In this document: positions 1 to 7,761 of the stretch, one piece after another
Position numbering within the stretch: the first letter of the stretch is position 1
Layout of the letters: each line of letters starts with the position of its first letter
Assembly: GCA_014379665.1 (NCBI GenBank)
Contig: JACMLK010000283.1
Coordinates: 1-7,761 of the forward strand
Direction: 5' to 3'
From: Saprospiraceae bacterium
Lineage (GTDB): Bacteria > Bacteroidota > Bacteroidia > Chitinophagales > Saprospiraceae
DNA: 7,761 nucleotides
The notes under the pieces: generated by a model
What the model saw: the letters and a program-made list of their open reading frames with translations, nothing else
Told to the model about the DNA's origin: nothing
The model's database searches: none
Made by a program: the position numbers and the translations under genes

Positions 1-153
1 CTATATAAATAATTTTATTATCTTTTATTTCTACAGAAATTCCATATTCATTTTTAAATAACTCAACAATTTTGTGTTGTAAATTTTCTCTTGATTCCTC
101 TGAAACATTAATCAAGATTGGAATACCTTCATTTTGATTAGAACTTTGGTAAC
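1..153 (-). other. Start of the variable C-terminal effector tip, truncated by the window edge
   Basis: After the RHS core the frame continues for 50 visible residues (2178-2227), beginning YQSSNQNEGIPILINVSEES and ending in a lysine/isoleucine-rich stretch. I do not recognise this family; most of the domain lies beyond position 1, so no toxic activity can be assigned. Base composition changes sharply at this boundary: about 23% GC over 1-180 against about 46% over 181-360. That fits the known modular exchange of tips behind conserved RHS cores. A cognate immunity gene, if any, would be expected further left. Confidence 0.6.
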
Positions 154-292
154 CAGTTTTATCAAAGTTATTAATTGGATTCCCCCTACAATACCCATAA
201 ACATTCACCCCATCCCTTATACCAATCGGATCCGTACTCATCCACCTACCCAACCAAGAGATATAATACCTGGCGCTATGATAAGACAGTCC
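154..292 (-). other. RHS core / self-cleavage module of the toxin protein
   Basis: This segment encodes residues 2131-2177: GLSYHSARYY, then GRWMSTDPIG, then DGVNVYGY...NPINNFDKTG. It is the classic RHS-associated core at the end of TcC and Rhs proteins. In YenC2 and TccC the core is an aspartyl autoprotease with an arginine 13 residues before, and a second aspartate 23 residues after, the aspartate of DPxG. Here those positions are R2138, D2151 and D2174, all conserved. The module should release the C-terminal effector inside the cocoon just after residue ~2177, provided the full protein is made. Confidence 0.88.
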
Positions 293-3200
293 ACTTTCTT
301 CATCTCTTTCCATACCGGTATAGCGGTATCGTTTAGCAGTCGATCGTATGGTAGCATTGGTCGCTTGATATGCAGTAGTACCATAGGGATGATATTCTTC
401 ATAGCTGATGAGATCAGCATTTTCATTGAGTTCCAGCGATGTAGATCCCTGATGATTGTGCATCTGATACCTGACCAGATGGGCTTCGGTGCCATCATTC
501 ACAGTATTCCTGTTTTCTACCATTACAAATCGGTGCACTTCTTCTAGTAAGCTCAGGCTGGTTCTCTCAAGACCGGCATCACTGCCACTGTGTTTTTTAT
601 ACAATTCATAACCTGCGATATATATCCTTTCTTCTTTCTGGCTTGGTGTAGCTCCTTCACTGGCTGCATTTTCAGTGACCTTTCTGATACGTTGGCCCTG
701 TCCATCGTACTGGTAGTAGGTGGTTTCTGATATACCGCTATTCACTTTTTGTTTAGCTGTTCTGATGACTTCTTCTTTGAAGTTCCATCCCAAGTCTTGG
801 AGATGCGACATGCTCGTCATAAAGCCGTGTTCTGTATGATAGGTATGTTCATAAGTATTTGAACCTATGCTGCTACTGATAAGTCGATTGTTTTGACTTT
901 CATATTGATAGTTTCTGGTCCAATTATTGCCATTGGCATGATGTTTCATCTGTCGGATATTACCCACTTCATCATAGCTATAACTTTGGGTATAGTTGTG
1001 CACATTCATTGCCTGACCTGCCATCATTTGTTGCATATAAGCAGCATCATTCCAGTTGTCTTGAGTACCAAAGTTTAGTGCTATATTGTTTTCTCTGCCT
1101 GTCGCTTCTATCAGTCGGTAGGCTGCATCATAAGTATATTCACTTTTGGGTTCGATCATGGCATTCGCAAAAAACTGGATGGGTATTGCTCTATCTTCTA
1201 TTGTAGTAATGTTCCCTACAGCATCATAAGTATAATACAAATCCTGCAGCAACTCACCATTGGCTTTGTTACTTTTTAGATGGGACAGCCGAAATGTCTT
1301 TTCATCATATGCATATCTCGTAGTGACATTGTTGCCATAAACGATTTTATTTCTTAGCCCTTTTTCATTGTAGTCTATGTCTTTGATGTATTCGGCTGTT
1401 TGTTGGTTGTGATGATGCCATACACTTTCTCCATTGAGCAAACCAGCTTCATTGTATGAAGGTGTGATAATGCTGCCATCAGGAGATGTTTGTTTACTTA
1501 TCCTACCTAAGGCATCGGTCTCAGTAATAAAAGTAAAAGCTTGGGTTTCCAGATCATCGATCATACTCGTTGCAGTCCAGTTGGCCGTTTCTTTGTATTT
1601 TTTAAATAAATATCGGCTTGTACTGATAGGCTGCCCTTTGAAGTCATACTTAGGTGTTTCTATGAGCCCGCCAGTATCATAATTTTTGACGACTTGCCCC
1701 CTGAGATTGTTTGTAATGGCATTGGTGGCTGTCTCTCCATAGACTATCCGGCCAAAGATATGATCCAATACATCATCACCGTCTCCACGCATGACCTTAC
1801 TTTCTGTTGGTCTTTGCAGGACATCATATTCATATCGAAACTCATGATTTCTTTCGTCCCATGTCCTAAGTGGATTACCTACGATATTAGTGAGCAACCA
1901 ACGTTGGCCAGCATCCATACTTTTTTGGTACACCATCTGGCCCAGCATATTGTATTTATAAGCCATCACCACATTTCCCCGTGCATCGTTCACTTGACGT
2001 ACGTTGCTCTCTATATCGAGATGAATCATCGTAGGGATAAACTCAGCATTCCCATTTTTATCAATGTTTTGCTCTATAGATAGTACCGGTCTGCCCAGCG
2101 TATCTACATGGATTTGCATCGGAGTATCGTGGTGTTTCGCTGCTTTTTCGGCAGCCTTTCTACGGACATCACTTGTTGCCAATGGCTCTCTTTCCTGATA
2201 CCAAACACTATCCAGTACTGTATCATTGGCATCATAGTTTTTTTGCTGCCAGGCATCAAAACTTACTTTAGAAAAAGTGCCATCTGCCATATCGGTACGG
2301 ACCACCCTTCCTACAGCATCATAGTGGATCAATGGTGTCACTCCGATTTCTACCAGTTCATTATGATCTTCGTATTGATGACTAACAGAAAAGTAAGGTT
2401 CGTATTGTTTGACTGGATTGCCTTTATTGTTGAGTACCGTTCTGCCATTCCCTATCCATCGCAGTTGCGGTGTAGTATCTACTTCTGTGATGGTGATGGA
2501 TTGATCAGCATTCACCACCAGTTTTTTGGCCATACCAGGTTCAGCTTGTACTTTTTTCATTGCTACTTTGCCCAAGCCATCAGTATATTCAAATCCGATT
2601 TGGATAGTTGAGTTACTGTCTTTTTGATAGTGTTCTTCCCGCATGATAGAACTCACAACCACCGGTTTACCGGCCCTTTGATAGGCTTCAAAATCATAGA
2701 CAAATCGAGCAGTGGCATGCTGTAAAAATTGTTTGCCTAGACTGACTAAGGTGGAGCTATCTGATGAAGAAAAATAATCCTGAATGAGTGATGTTTCTAT
2801 GGTGTCTGTAGCTGCTTCGAGTCCCACCAAATCATCTGCTTCATCCCCTTTGCCCATGATGGCCATTGCTTTTACCAGACCCAATTCATCCACCATAACT
2901 TCTGACAGATTGTGATTCATGTCTTTCATCTTCGTGGGTGACATGGTACGAAAATCAAATGTTTCTACAGTGTTAGTATTGCCCAATGCATCTTCCGTCT
3001 CTTTGATTACCAAATAATAGTCCTTATAATAATTGACCTTAGTGACACCTCCATAAGGATCAGTAAAGGATATAGGCGCAAAAAAACGGTTGACCGCATC
3101 TACAGCACTTTCACCGCTTGCTATAAATTGTGTAGTTCCTGACCGTACCCACCAGTTTTGATCTCCTTCGCTGTAGGTAAATTTACCCTCCTCAAGTATG

Positions 3201-5020
3201 CTGTCATTGACCTTACTTCCAAATATATCTACTACCAATTCAGGACCATAAGCCAACTGATAATTTTCATAAGGCATAGCCAATGACTCCAGACGATGAA
3301 GTGGTAAAGCGACAGTAAGGTCATTGGCAAAATAAACAGACCGGATGTGTTCAATCAATCTTTTTTGGGCTTTACCAACAGTCAAGGCCTTGTCTGTTTC
3401 GTGATACAAGGCAGTATCGGATTTTGTGTCTGTAAGAATAGCTTCAAAATCTCTAATTGCATAAAAAGTGCCTGCCATGTTTACTTGCTTCAGCTCATAG
3501 GTCTTTACATCCGAAGGTAATCTCAGTCGATATATATAATCTTTTATCACATCATTGGTAAATTCATTTTGAGTGTAAATGATATTGGTCCGTTGCTGAG
3601 CTTTTATAACATCTGCCGGCAAATCACTCGGTACTATTTTCCTCGGATAAACCACAGCAGCGGCTTCCAGCACATTGCCATATGCATCCAGTCGGATATT
3701 AAGATTATGGGCAATTCTTGGATCTTCGATGTTACGTTCATAACTGTAAGAAATGGTTTCACTTTCTTTGACGATGAAAATGGCATGTTTGTTTTTTCCT
3801 TTCGGTTGCAATAATTCAATGACACAATTATGCGTCGCCACCGTAAAAGGAGAAAGTTGTTTTTTGATGTCATCATTTGTAGCACCTACATCAGGGGCAT
3901 CCAAAGTAAATACTTCTGATCGCAAAGCCATACTTTTGCAAGCCCTAAGTGCTTCTCTTCTTTCGTCAATAGACAAATCCGAAATTACATTTCCATCAGC
4001 ATTCACAATTCTTGCTTCGGGTAAAGTATGTTCCTGATGGCTAACCACAAAACCTTGCCTCATCATTTCATTATACCAATACTCTTGTTCAAACTGAGAA
4101 AGTATTTTTCCATTTCTGAGATAAGCTCCAGTGTGTACCCATGATTTGGTAAATACGGTGGCTTGATTCAATGATGCATCGACTAAATTTCCACCATCGA
4201 TATTCCAATGTTCGCTTTGTTCTGAGTCAAATTGTTCCACCATACCAAAACCTCTGAATTCTCTTTCCACATGGTCATAATATCCATGGTGATACTTGTA
4301 GGTAGAAGCAAATCGATGTCCGGTAATTTTATCTTCCGTAATGGTTTTTGAAACACAATGTACCGGAAAATGCAGCTTCGTCACCCAAGGTCTTCCAGCC
4401 AACTTATCGTCTACATAATATTTGGTCGAAGGCAGATATTCCATACTCACTTCTTTGCCCATATTATTGATGTACTTCACCATGATATGCGGCTTCTTAC
4501 TGTTCATCAGATCAATGTACTTCAGTGGTCGTTGACTATCCTGCGGCAAAGGACTGGACCATACAATACATGCCACACCATTGCCCAATAAATCAGTTAC
4601 AGATATTTTCGCTTGACTATGAATCTCAGGGAATGCTTCGATCTCATAAGCCTGCGAAGCAAATCGATTGCCACTCAGATTTTTCCAGCAAGAAAACTTA
4701 TTTTTTCCCAGATAAATAATATCAGGAGTTCCCGATCCATCTATATCTGCAAGCTTGATGTAGGCAGGATTAAAAGTTTCCGGATGATCAAACAATGGGC
4801 TTTTGTCCATCGTTACCTTAGCACCAAATTTTCCGTAGCCTAGATTTGGCCAGTAACAAACTTCGCCATTTCGGATACGAACGATATCCGTCAATCCATC
4901 TCCCGACATATCAGCAAGAAATATACTTTGTGTGCTGTCTGCAAATACTATTGCTGGTCCTCCTTCTTCATCCTGAGCTTTCAAGGCAGTGTGTTTACTT
5001 TCATAACCTTTTCTTCCTTG

Positions 5021-5023
5021 CTA
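5021..5023 (-). other. In-frame amber (TAG) codon interrupting the toxin gene at codon 554
   Basis: Minus-strand reading gives VITWYA-TAG-QGRKGYESK. In related TcB proteins this loop reads like W-Y-P-S-L-G-K-E-G-F, so the stop sits where serine is usual, and one base change (TCG to TAG) would explain it. The frame is the same on both sides, so this is a substitution and not an indel. The next codon is CAA, but the following GGA does not fit the known CARYYA leaky-stop context. Confidence 0.9.
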
Positions 5024-6682
5024 AGCATACCATGTAATCACATCATGTTCTGTGATGACTACCTCAGGAAGTCCATCGCCATTCAGATCCAACATTCGGG
5101 TATTGGTATCACCAAAATCAATGGTAGGCATTTGCTCAAAAGTCCTGAAAGCCTGCCATTCATTATCATCATCCAATTCAAAATATCCTTTGACTGCACC
5201 ATCTGTGATTGAGAGCTGTTTACCACCATCACCATCGAGATCTGATAGTTGCAATTTACTACCCAATCCATTAAAAGATGGTTTAGGCACTACAAGGGTA
5301 GCTTGTTCAAATTTTCCGTTGCCCAGATTGTGTTTGTAATACCACTCATTTCCCTGTTCAGTAAGAATACCAGACAACCCTTCATTAAATAAATCCGTAA
5401 ATTGATACTGCCCTTCATCCAGCCCAACAGGTGCATGAACCAGATCTTCCATGGCAATAGATTTTACCTCATTGCTCCATTCATGTTTTTGATAAAAAAA
5501 TTCAGTGGCAGGTAAACTTTTAGATGAGTAAGTACCATCCGTTTTTTTGATGTAGCCAAAAGATTGAATAGAAGTTAAAAAAGTAAAATCCTGTTCCGTC
5601 GAAGTATCGTAGGTCATATTCAAGGACTTGACCAAAGCTTTTCCTTCCGTCAACTCTTCAAAATAATGGTATTGTAATATTCGACTGCATAACCTTGTAG
5701 TTCTTATTTCAAACCCAGCCTTATAATCAGAAAAACCATCATCCCTGAACAACCAATCATTTGATTTATCATAAGGAGCAGACAATCCATACTCCCCATA
5801 ATCCAATACTGCTTGAAAAAAATAATCTGACTCTAAGGGATAAGCATCACCAAACTTTTTATAAGGTGACCTATTTCCATAAAGAACCTTATCTAAATAT
5901 AGATTTGTATAAGATAATACACCTTCTTTTATTCGATTTTTATTGTGTAGCAATGTGTGATCAAAGCCAATTGAATCTTCCTTTTTATAATTGTAGTGAC
6001 AACAATTGCCCTTATCATCAAAAACAAATTCCGGCAGCCATTCATATATTTTTCGCCCATCACTTGGATCAGCAATAACAGCATCCACACTCCATCCAAA
6101 TAAGGTAGTGACATTATCTCTGGAAATGACTCTCCATTTTATAATACCTGTAGCTTTCTCTTTCCATTGCTCTATCTTAGCGAATAATCCTTCAATCCTT
6201 GGTCTGTAGGATTTGATCACATAGTCACCTGAGATTCTGGTATTCCACTCATACTCCAAATTGCTGTCTTTTGTGAACTCACCGGCTTCCTTCTTATATT
6301 CAGGCACTAAATCTTCTGCTTCAGAAAATAAAAAGGTGTCTGATTCCGCATCATCAAAATACTGTGGAAGTCCTTTGTCAGTTTTTCTTTTAATAGATGC
6401 CAGACTAATATTCCATCCTAAACCAAATATCCCATTACCACCTCCTGAATTATAAGATAAACTTAATTGAGGCACCACACCCCGTGCAGGAGCAACTGGC
6501 AACGGAATAGAAAACGAAGAAGTGCCATTCACCGCATTAACTGAAAACTTCTCATCAATTCCTTTCAAAGCACCGCCACCCTTAGGTAAAGATATCGAAG
6601 GCACTTCAATGGCATTTGACTTTGTAGCCCTCTCTTTAGAGTTGACATACTCCTGGAATTGATTTTTTGGCTTTTCGGTCAC
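5021..6682 (-). CDS. SpvB/TcaC-type N-terminal part of a Tc toxin B-C protein, ended by an in-frame amber codon
   Basis: This 553-codon frame is the first quarter of the giant toxin protein. Residues ~28-330 match the SpvB/TcaC N-terminal family: the opening SISLPKGGGALKGIDEKFSV (29-48) and a following LSYNSGGGNGIFGLGWNISL segment (74-93) are its hallmarks. In Tc toxins this domain is part of the B subunit shell; it is not the ADP-ribosyltransferase at the C-terminus of Salmonella SpvB. From ~410 an FG-GAP-like propeller begins, with DLDGDG at 481-486 and DLNGDG at 532-537. No signal peptide or membrane segment is visible. The start is GTG (complement of 6680-6682): an in-frame TAA lies at 6713-6715, no ATG lies between, and no internal Met precedes the conserved SpvB motif. 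No clear Shine-Dalgarno is seen. The frame ends in TAG right after W-Y-A, mid-propeller, so this product alone should not make a complete cocoon. Confidence 0.9.
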   Translation of the reverse strand: MTEKPKNQFQEYVNSKERATKSNAIEVPSISLPKGGGALKGIDEKFSVNAVNGTSSFSIPLPVAPARGVVPQLSLSYNSGGGNGIFGLGWNISLASIKRKTDKGLPQYFDDAESDTFLFSEAEDLVPEYKKEAGEFTKDSNLEYEWNTRISGDYVIKSYRPRIEGLFAKIEQWKEKATGIIKWRVISRDNVTTLFGWSVDAVIADPSDGRKIYEWLPEFVFDDKGNCCHYNYKKEDSIGFDHTLLHNKNRIKEGVLSYTNLYLDKVLYGNRSPYKKFGDAYPLESDYFFQAVLDYGEYGLSAPYDKSNDWLFRDDGFSDYKAGFEIRTTRLCSRILQYHYFEELTEGKALVKSLNMTYDTSTEQDFTFLTSIQSFGYIKKTDGTYSSKSLPATEFFYQKHEWSNEVKSIAMEDLVHAPVGLDEGQYQFTDLFNEGLSGILTEQGNEWYYKHNLGNGKFEQATLVVPKPSFNGLGSKLQLSDLDGDGGKQLSITDGAVKGYFELDDDNEWQAFRTFEQMPTIDFGDTNTRMLDLNGDGLPEVVITEHDVITWYA

Positions 6683-6775
6683 AAAGGTTGGTGTTTTGGT
6701 ATTGTTTTGATATTATAAAGTCACTATTATTATACAGTTTGTTACCTCATTTGATATTTTTTTTTCAACATAATG

Positions 6776-6805
6776 CAAAAATATAGCTTAAATATGGCAG
6801 GGCAA
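6776..6805 (-). promoter_or_regulatory. Bacteroidota-type promoter for the toxin gene
   Basis: On the minus strand TTG (complement of 6803-6805) is followed after 19 bases by TATTTTTG (complement of 6776-6783). This matches the Bacteroidota consensus of a -33 TTG/TTTG box and a -7 TAnnTTTG box with about 19 bp spacing. Transcription would start near 6770, giving a leader of ~88 nt before the GTG start. The leader begins with a run of nine A (T9 on the plus strand, 6757-6765). Confidence 0.55.
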
Positions 6806-6816
6806 TATAACTTAAG

Positions 6817-6993
6817 TCATATACCTACAAGCCCAAAGCTAAACCAATTCCAATATGGTAAAAATTGAATGGAAATTTTCCTGAAGGAAAAGAAAGGAAG
6901 ATATTCGCAAAGTGGGGTTGCTGTTGTTTTTTGGTCCTGGTAGATTCTTGTAGCAATACGTACCTGACACAACTGATGTAAGTTACTCATCAT
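6817..6993 (-). CDS. 58-codon hypothetical ORF, possibly not a real gene
   Basis: An ATG-started minus-strand frame encodes MMSNLHQLCQ... and ends with an aromatic-rich stretch (Y-W-N-W-F-S-F-G) before TGA. It matches no family I know, has no convincing ribosome site, and an alternative ATG is the second codon. A lone -7-like TATCTTTG (complement of 7033-7040) lies upstream without a -33 partner. Its stop is 12 bases before the toxin promoter. The segment is less AT-rich than its right neighbour, which could mean a remnant of former coding DNA. Low confidence that it is translated. Confidence 0.2.
   Translation of the reverse strand: MMSNLHQLCQVRIATRIYQDQKTTATPLCEYLPFFSFRKISIQFLPYWNWFSFGLVGI
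6876..6891. repeat. Small hairpin TTTTCC-TGAA-GGAAAA
   Basis: A perfect 6-bp stem with a 4-base loop lies inside the 58-codon ORF. No T-run follows on the plus strand and only a short TTT follows on the minus strand, so it is a weak terminator candidate and may be chance. Confidence 0.3.
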
Positions 6994-7044
6994 CTGTGAT
7001 TAAGTTGGTTATTCAATTGTCACTTACTTAATCAAAGATAGATG
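6991..7044. repeat. Imperfect inverted repeat of 54 bp
   Basis: TGATTAAGT at 6997-7005 is perfectly complementary to ACTTAATCA at 7026-7034 (9 bp, 20-nt loop). An outer CATCT (6991-6995) pairs with AGATG (7040-7044) across an asymmetric internal loop. The left end overlaps the start codon of the 58-codon ORF. It could be a regulator site, an RNA hairpin or an element end; no target duplication was found. Confidence 0.4.
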
Positions 7045-7298
7045 GTTCAGATTGTTTTGAGTTAGCGAGCAACAGAACAAATATAATTATATTTTTTATT
7101 GTAGTTAATTTTGACTGTATTATTTTTAAAATATTAATATTAATATAATATTAGTCTTTGTTATTCATTATAATAGAATTATTATTCGTTGTTATTGATT
7201 TAATCCACTGTATTTAGATTATCCTACAAAAAGATTTTTTTACTTTAACTTATTGGACAGATCGACGAAAGCTCATCATAAAGATTTAAGGCCATTCC
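7045..7298. other. AT-rich intergenic stretch without a gene
   Basis: No coding frame or RNA gene is visible. GC is about 12% over 7081-7200. It includes a perfect 12-bp palindrome AATATTAATATT at 7130-7141, extended by related ATATTA units. I see no convincing promoter pair or terminator. Confidence 0.6.
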
Positions 7299-7520
7299 TC
7301 ATTTACATCCATCACTTGTTATAATTTCTTCTTTTGAAAGACACCTTGTTGCATTTCCATTAATCTCATGTGTTAAGGGGCCGGAACCATCCGCAAAGGT
7401 GATATATAAAAAACAACAATCCTTAAGATTGGGATTGTTTTTGACTTCCACTCGTAGATTTACACTCTTAAGCGACTCTGATTTGTAACAAAGACATGTA
7501 TTGAGAGTCAGGTTGAAACA
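7299..7520 (-). pseudogene. Decayed 3' end of a leucine-rich-repeat-like surface protein
   Basis: A minus-strand frame of 73 codons lies between TAA (7521-7523) and TGA (7299-7301) and has no ATG, GTG-with-ribosome-site or other plausible start. Its second half reads LRVEVKNNPNLKDCC, then an ~18-residue spacer, then INGNATRCLSKEEI and a final Cys-Lys before the stop. The pattern NNP-L-DCC ... N-C-S-EI ... C recalls the cysteine-capped end of LRR / receptor-L-like repeats in Bacteroidota surface proteins. I infer that the upstream repeats are lost or scrambled, because the AT-rich DNA above 7521 shows no matching frame. The first ~15 residues, rich in Cys, may not be original coding sequence. 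Family assignment rests on motif recall only. Confidence 0.45.
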
Positions 7521-7523
7521 TTA

Positions 7524-7676
7524 TGATTTTGAAAAATAACGGAAAGCTTATGTAATATTCTGCCATCGAACAAATTATAAAACTATTAATATATTTAAAG
7601 TTTAAAAAATAATGGATTAAAATGGTTTTTAATTTTATAGTTGATATTATATTTGCTTTTAATTATTAAACATTTT
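7524..7676. other. AT-rich stretch without a recognisable gene
   Basis: About 15% GC over 7561-7680, with stops in all frames except a short plus-strand frame opening at 7641. An isolated TATATTTG (7648-7655, plus) resembles a -7 box but has no -33 partner at the right distance. Confidence 0.55.
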
Positions 7677-7761
7677 ATTCACTCGCTCGGTCCAGATAAA
7701 GAACTTAATAAAATGTTGTTCTTTTTTCAAATATCTGCGTTAAAAATACTCGCCATAGCTA
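7677..7761 (+). other. Less AT-rich edge segment with an open plus-strand frame; nature unknown
   Basis: GC rises to about 33% over 7681-7740 after a flank near 13%. The plus-strand frame reads IHSLGPDKELNKMLFFFQIS and stays open to the edge, with an ATG at 7713. The minus-strand frames end in TAA or TGA within this segment, so it could instead be the 3' tail of a minus-strand gene, or the end of a dispersed repeat. Too little is visible to decide. Confidence 0.25.

Larger units (their letters stand above)
1..5020 (-). pseudogene. Downstream part of the same Tc B-C fusion: propeller, TcB body, RHS repeats, RHS core (partial, runs off left edge)
   Basis: This continues the reading frame of the SpvB piece after the amber codon, with no further stop for 1,673 codons to the window edge. 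Residues are numbered on the whole protein. The propeller resumes with DMSGDG (591-596) and DIDGSG (646-651). A YHHGYYD...EREFRGFG signature (EREFRGFG at 806-813) is typical of the TcB mid region. A TcC-like linker has GNPLRTWDER (1602-1611) followed by FRYEYD. RHS/YD repeats include YDAVGR (~1453), TDALGR (~1722), YDAVGN (1819), YDEVGN (1903) and YDGQGQ (~1992). An RHS core lies at ~2131-2177, then a variable tip begins. TcB plus TcC are normally ~1,480 and ~950 residues, so one chain of at least 2,227 residues fits a B-C fusion. The first ATG after the stop is at 4907-4909, with no recognisable ribosome site, so independent translation is doubtful. It is labelled a pseudogene only because of the amber codon; it could be functional if that codon is an error or is suppressed. 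Confidence 0.85.

Noticed and set aside
134..2611. Several open plus-strand frames opposite the toxin gene, such as 134-547, 1694-2083 and 2108-2611
   Set aside because: The minus frame has continuous family motifs here. The plus frames translate to low-complexity, His/Ile/Tyr/Phe-rich protein with no domain or ribosome site, as expected for the antisense of RHS repeats.
5021..5023. TAG reassigned to an amino acid (alternative genetic code)
   Set aside because: Only one TAG occurs in 2,227 in-frame codons. A reassigned codon should appear many times in a gene this long.
7226..7245. A-rich/T-rich stretch resembling a terminator
   Set aside because: The stem would be only A-T pairs with no GC core, and it does not sit directly after a gene.
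7415..7439. Hairpin AACAATCC / GGATTGTT with a T-rich flank, looking like a rho-independent terminator
   Set aside because: It falls inside the 7299-7520 reading frame and encodes the NNPNLKDC motif, so the symmetry is probably a coding coincidence. No gene ends just before it on either strand.
7648..7655. Plus-strand TATATTTG as a promoter -7 box for a gene at the right edge
   Set aside because: No TTG or TTTG lies at the required distance upstream, and such octamers are common by chance in DNA this AT-rich.

Overview
The window looks like DNA from a member of the Bacteroidota. The non-coding part is very AT-rich, the only convincing promoter has the Bacteroidota form (TTG-N19-TAnnTTTG), and a decayed fragment carries a cysteine-containing leucine-rich-repeat end that I associate with surface proteins of this phylum (Saprospiraceae-like). 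The genus cannot be fixed from the sequence, and no rRNA, tRNA or CRISPR array is visible.

Positions 1-6682 are filled by one giant minus-strand reading frame that runs off the left edge, at least 2,227 codons long. Read 5'->3' on the minus strand it encodes an SpvB/TcaC-type N-terminal domain, an FG-GAP-like beta-propeller (TcdB mid region), a long TcB body, a series of RHS/YD repeats, an RHS-core module and the first ~50 residues of a variable C-terminal tip. This is the layout of a fused B-C component of an insecticidal Tc-type toxin complex: the hollow cocoon that encloses, self-cleaves and delivers a C-terminal effector. The arginine and two aspartates of the RHS aspartyl autoprotease are all present.

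The frame is broken once, by an in-frame amber codon (TAG, complement of 5021-5023, codon 554) inside the propeller, where homologues read W-Y-P-S. The frame on both sides is identical and the protein stays family-like for 1,673 more codons. This is therefore a single-base nonsense change, a sequencing error or a suppressed stop, not old decay. Conceptual annotation gives a 553-residue SpvB-domain piece (5021-6682) and a long RHS piece (1-5020).

Positions 6683-7761 hold no complete gene I recognise. They contain a promoter and leader for the toxin gene, a 58-codon minus-strand ORF of unknown meaning next to an imperfect inverted repeat, a stretch near 12% GC, a decayed 3' end of a leucine-rich-repeat-like gene (7299-7520, minus), another AT-rich stretch, and a short less AT-rich segment at the right edge that may start another element. 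No TcA subunit or immunity gene is visible; partners, if any, lie outside the window.
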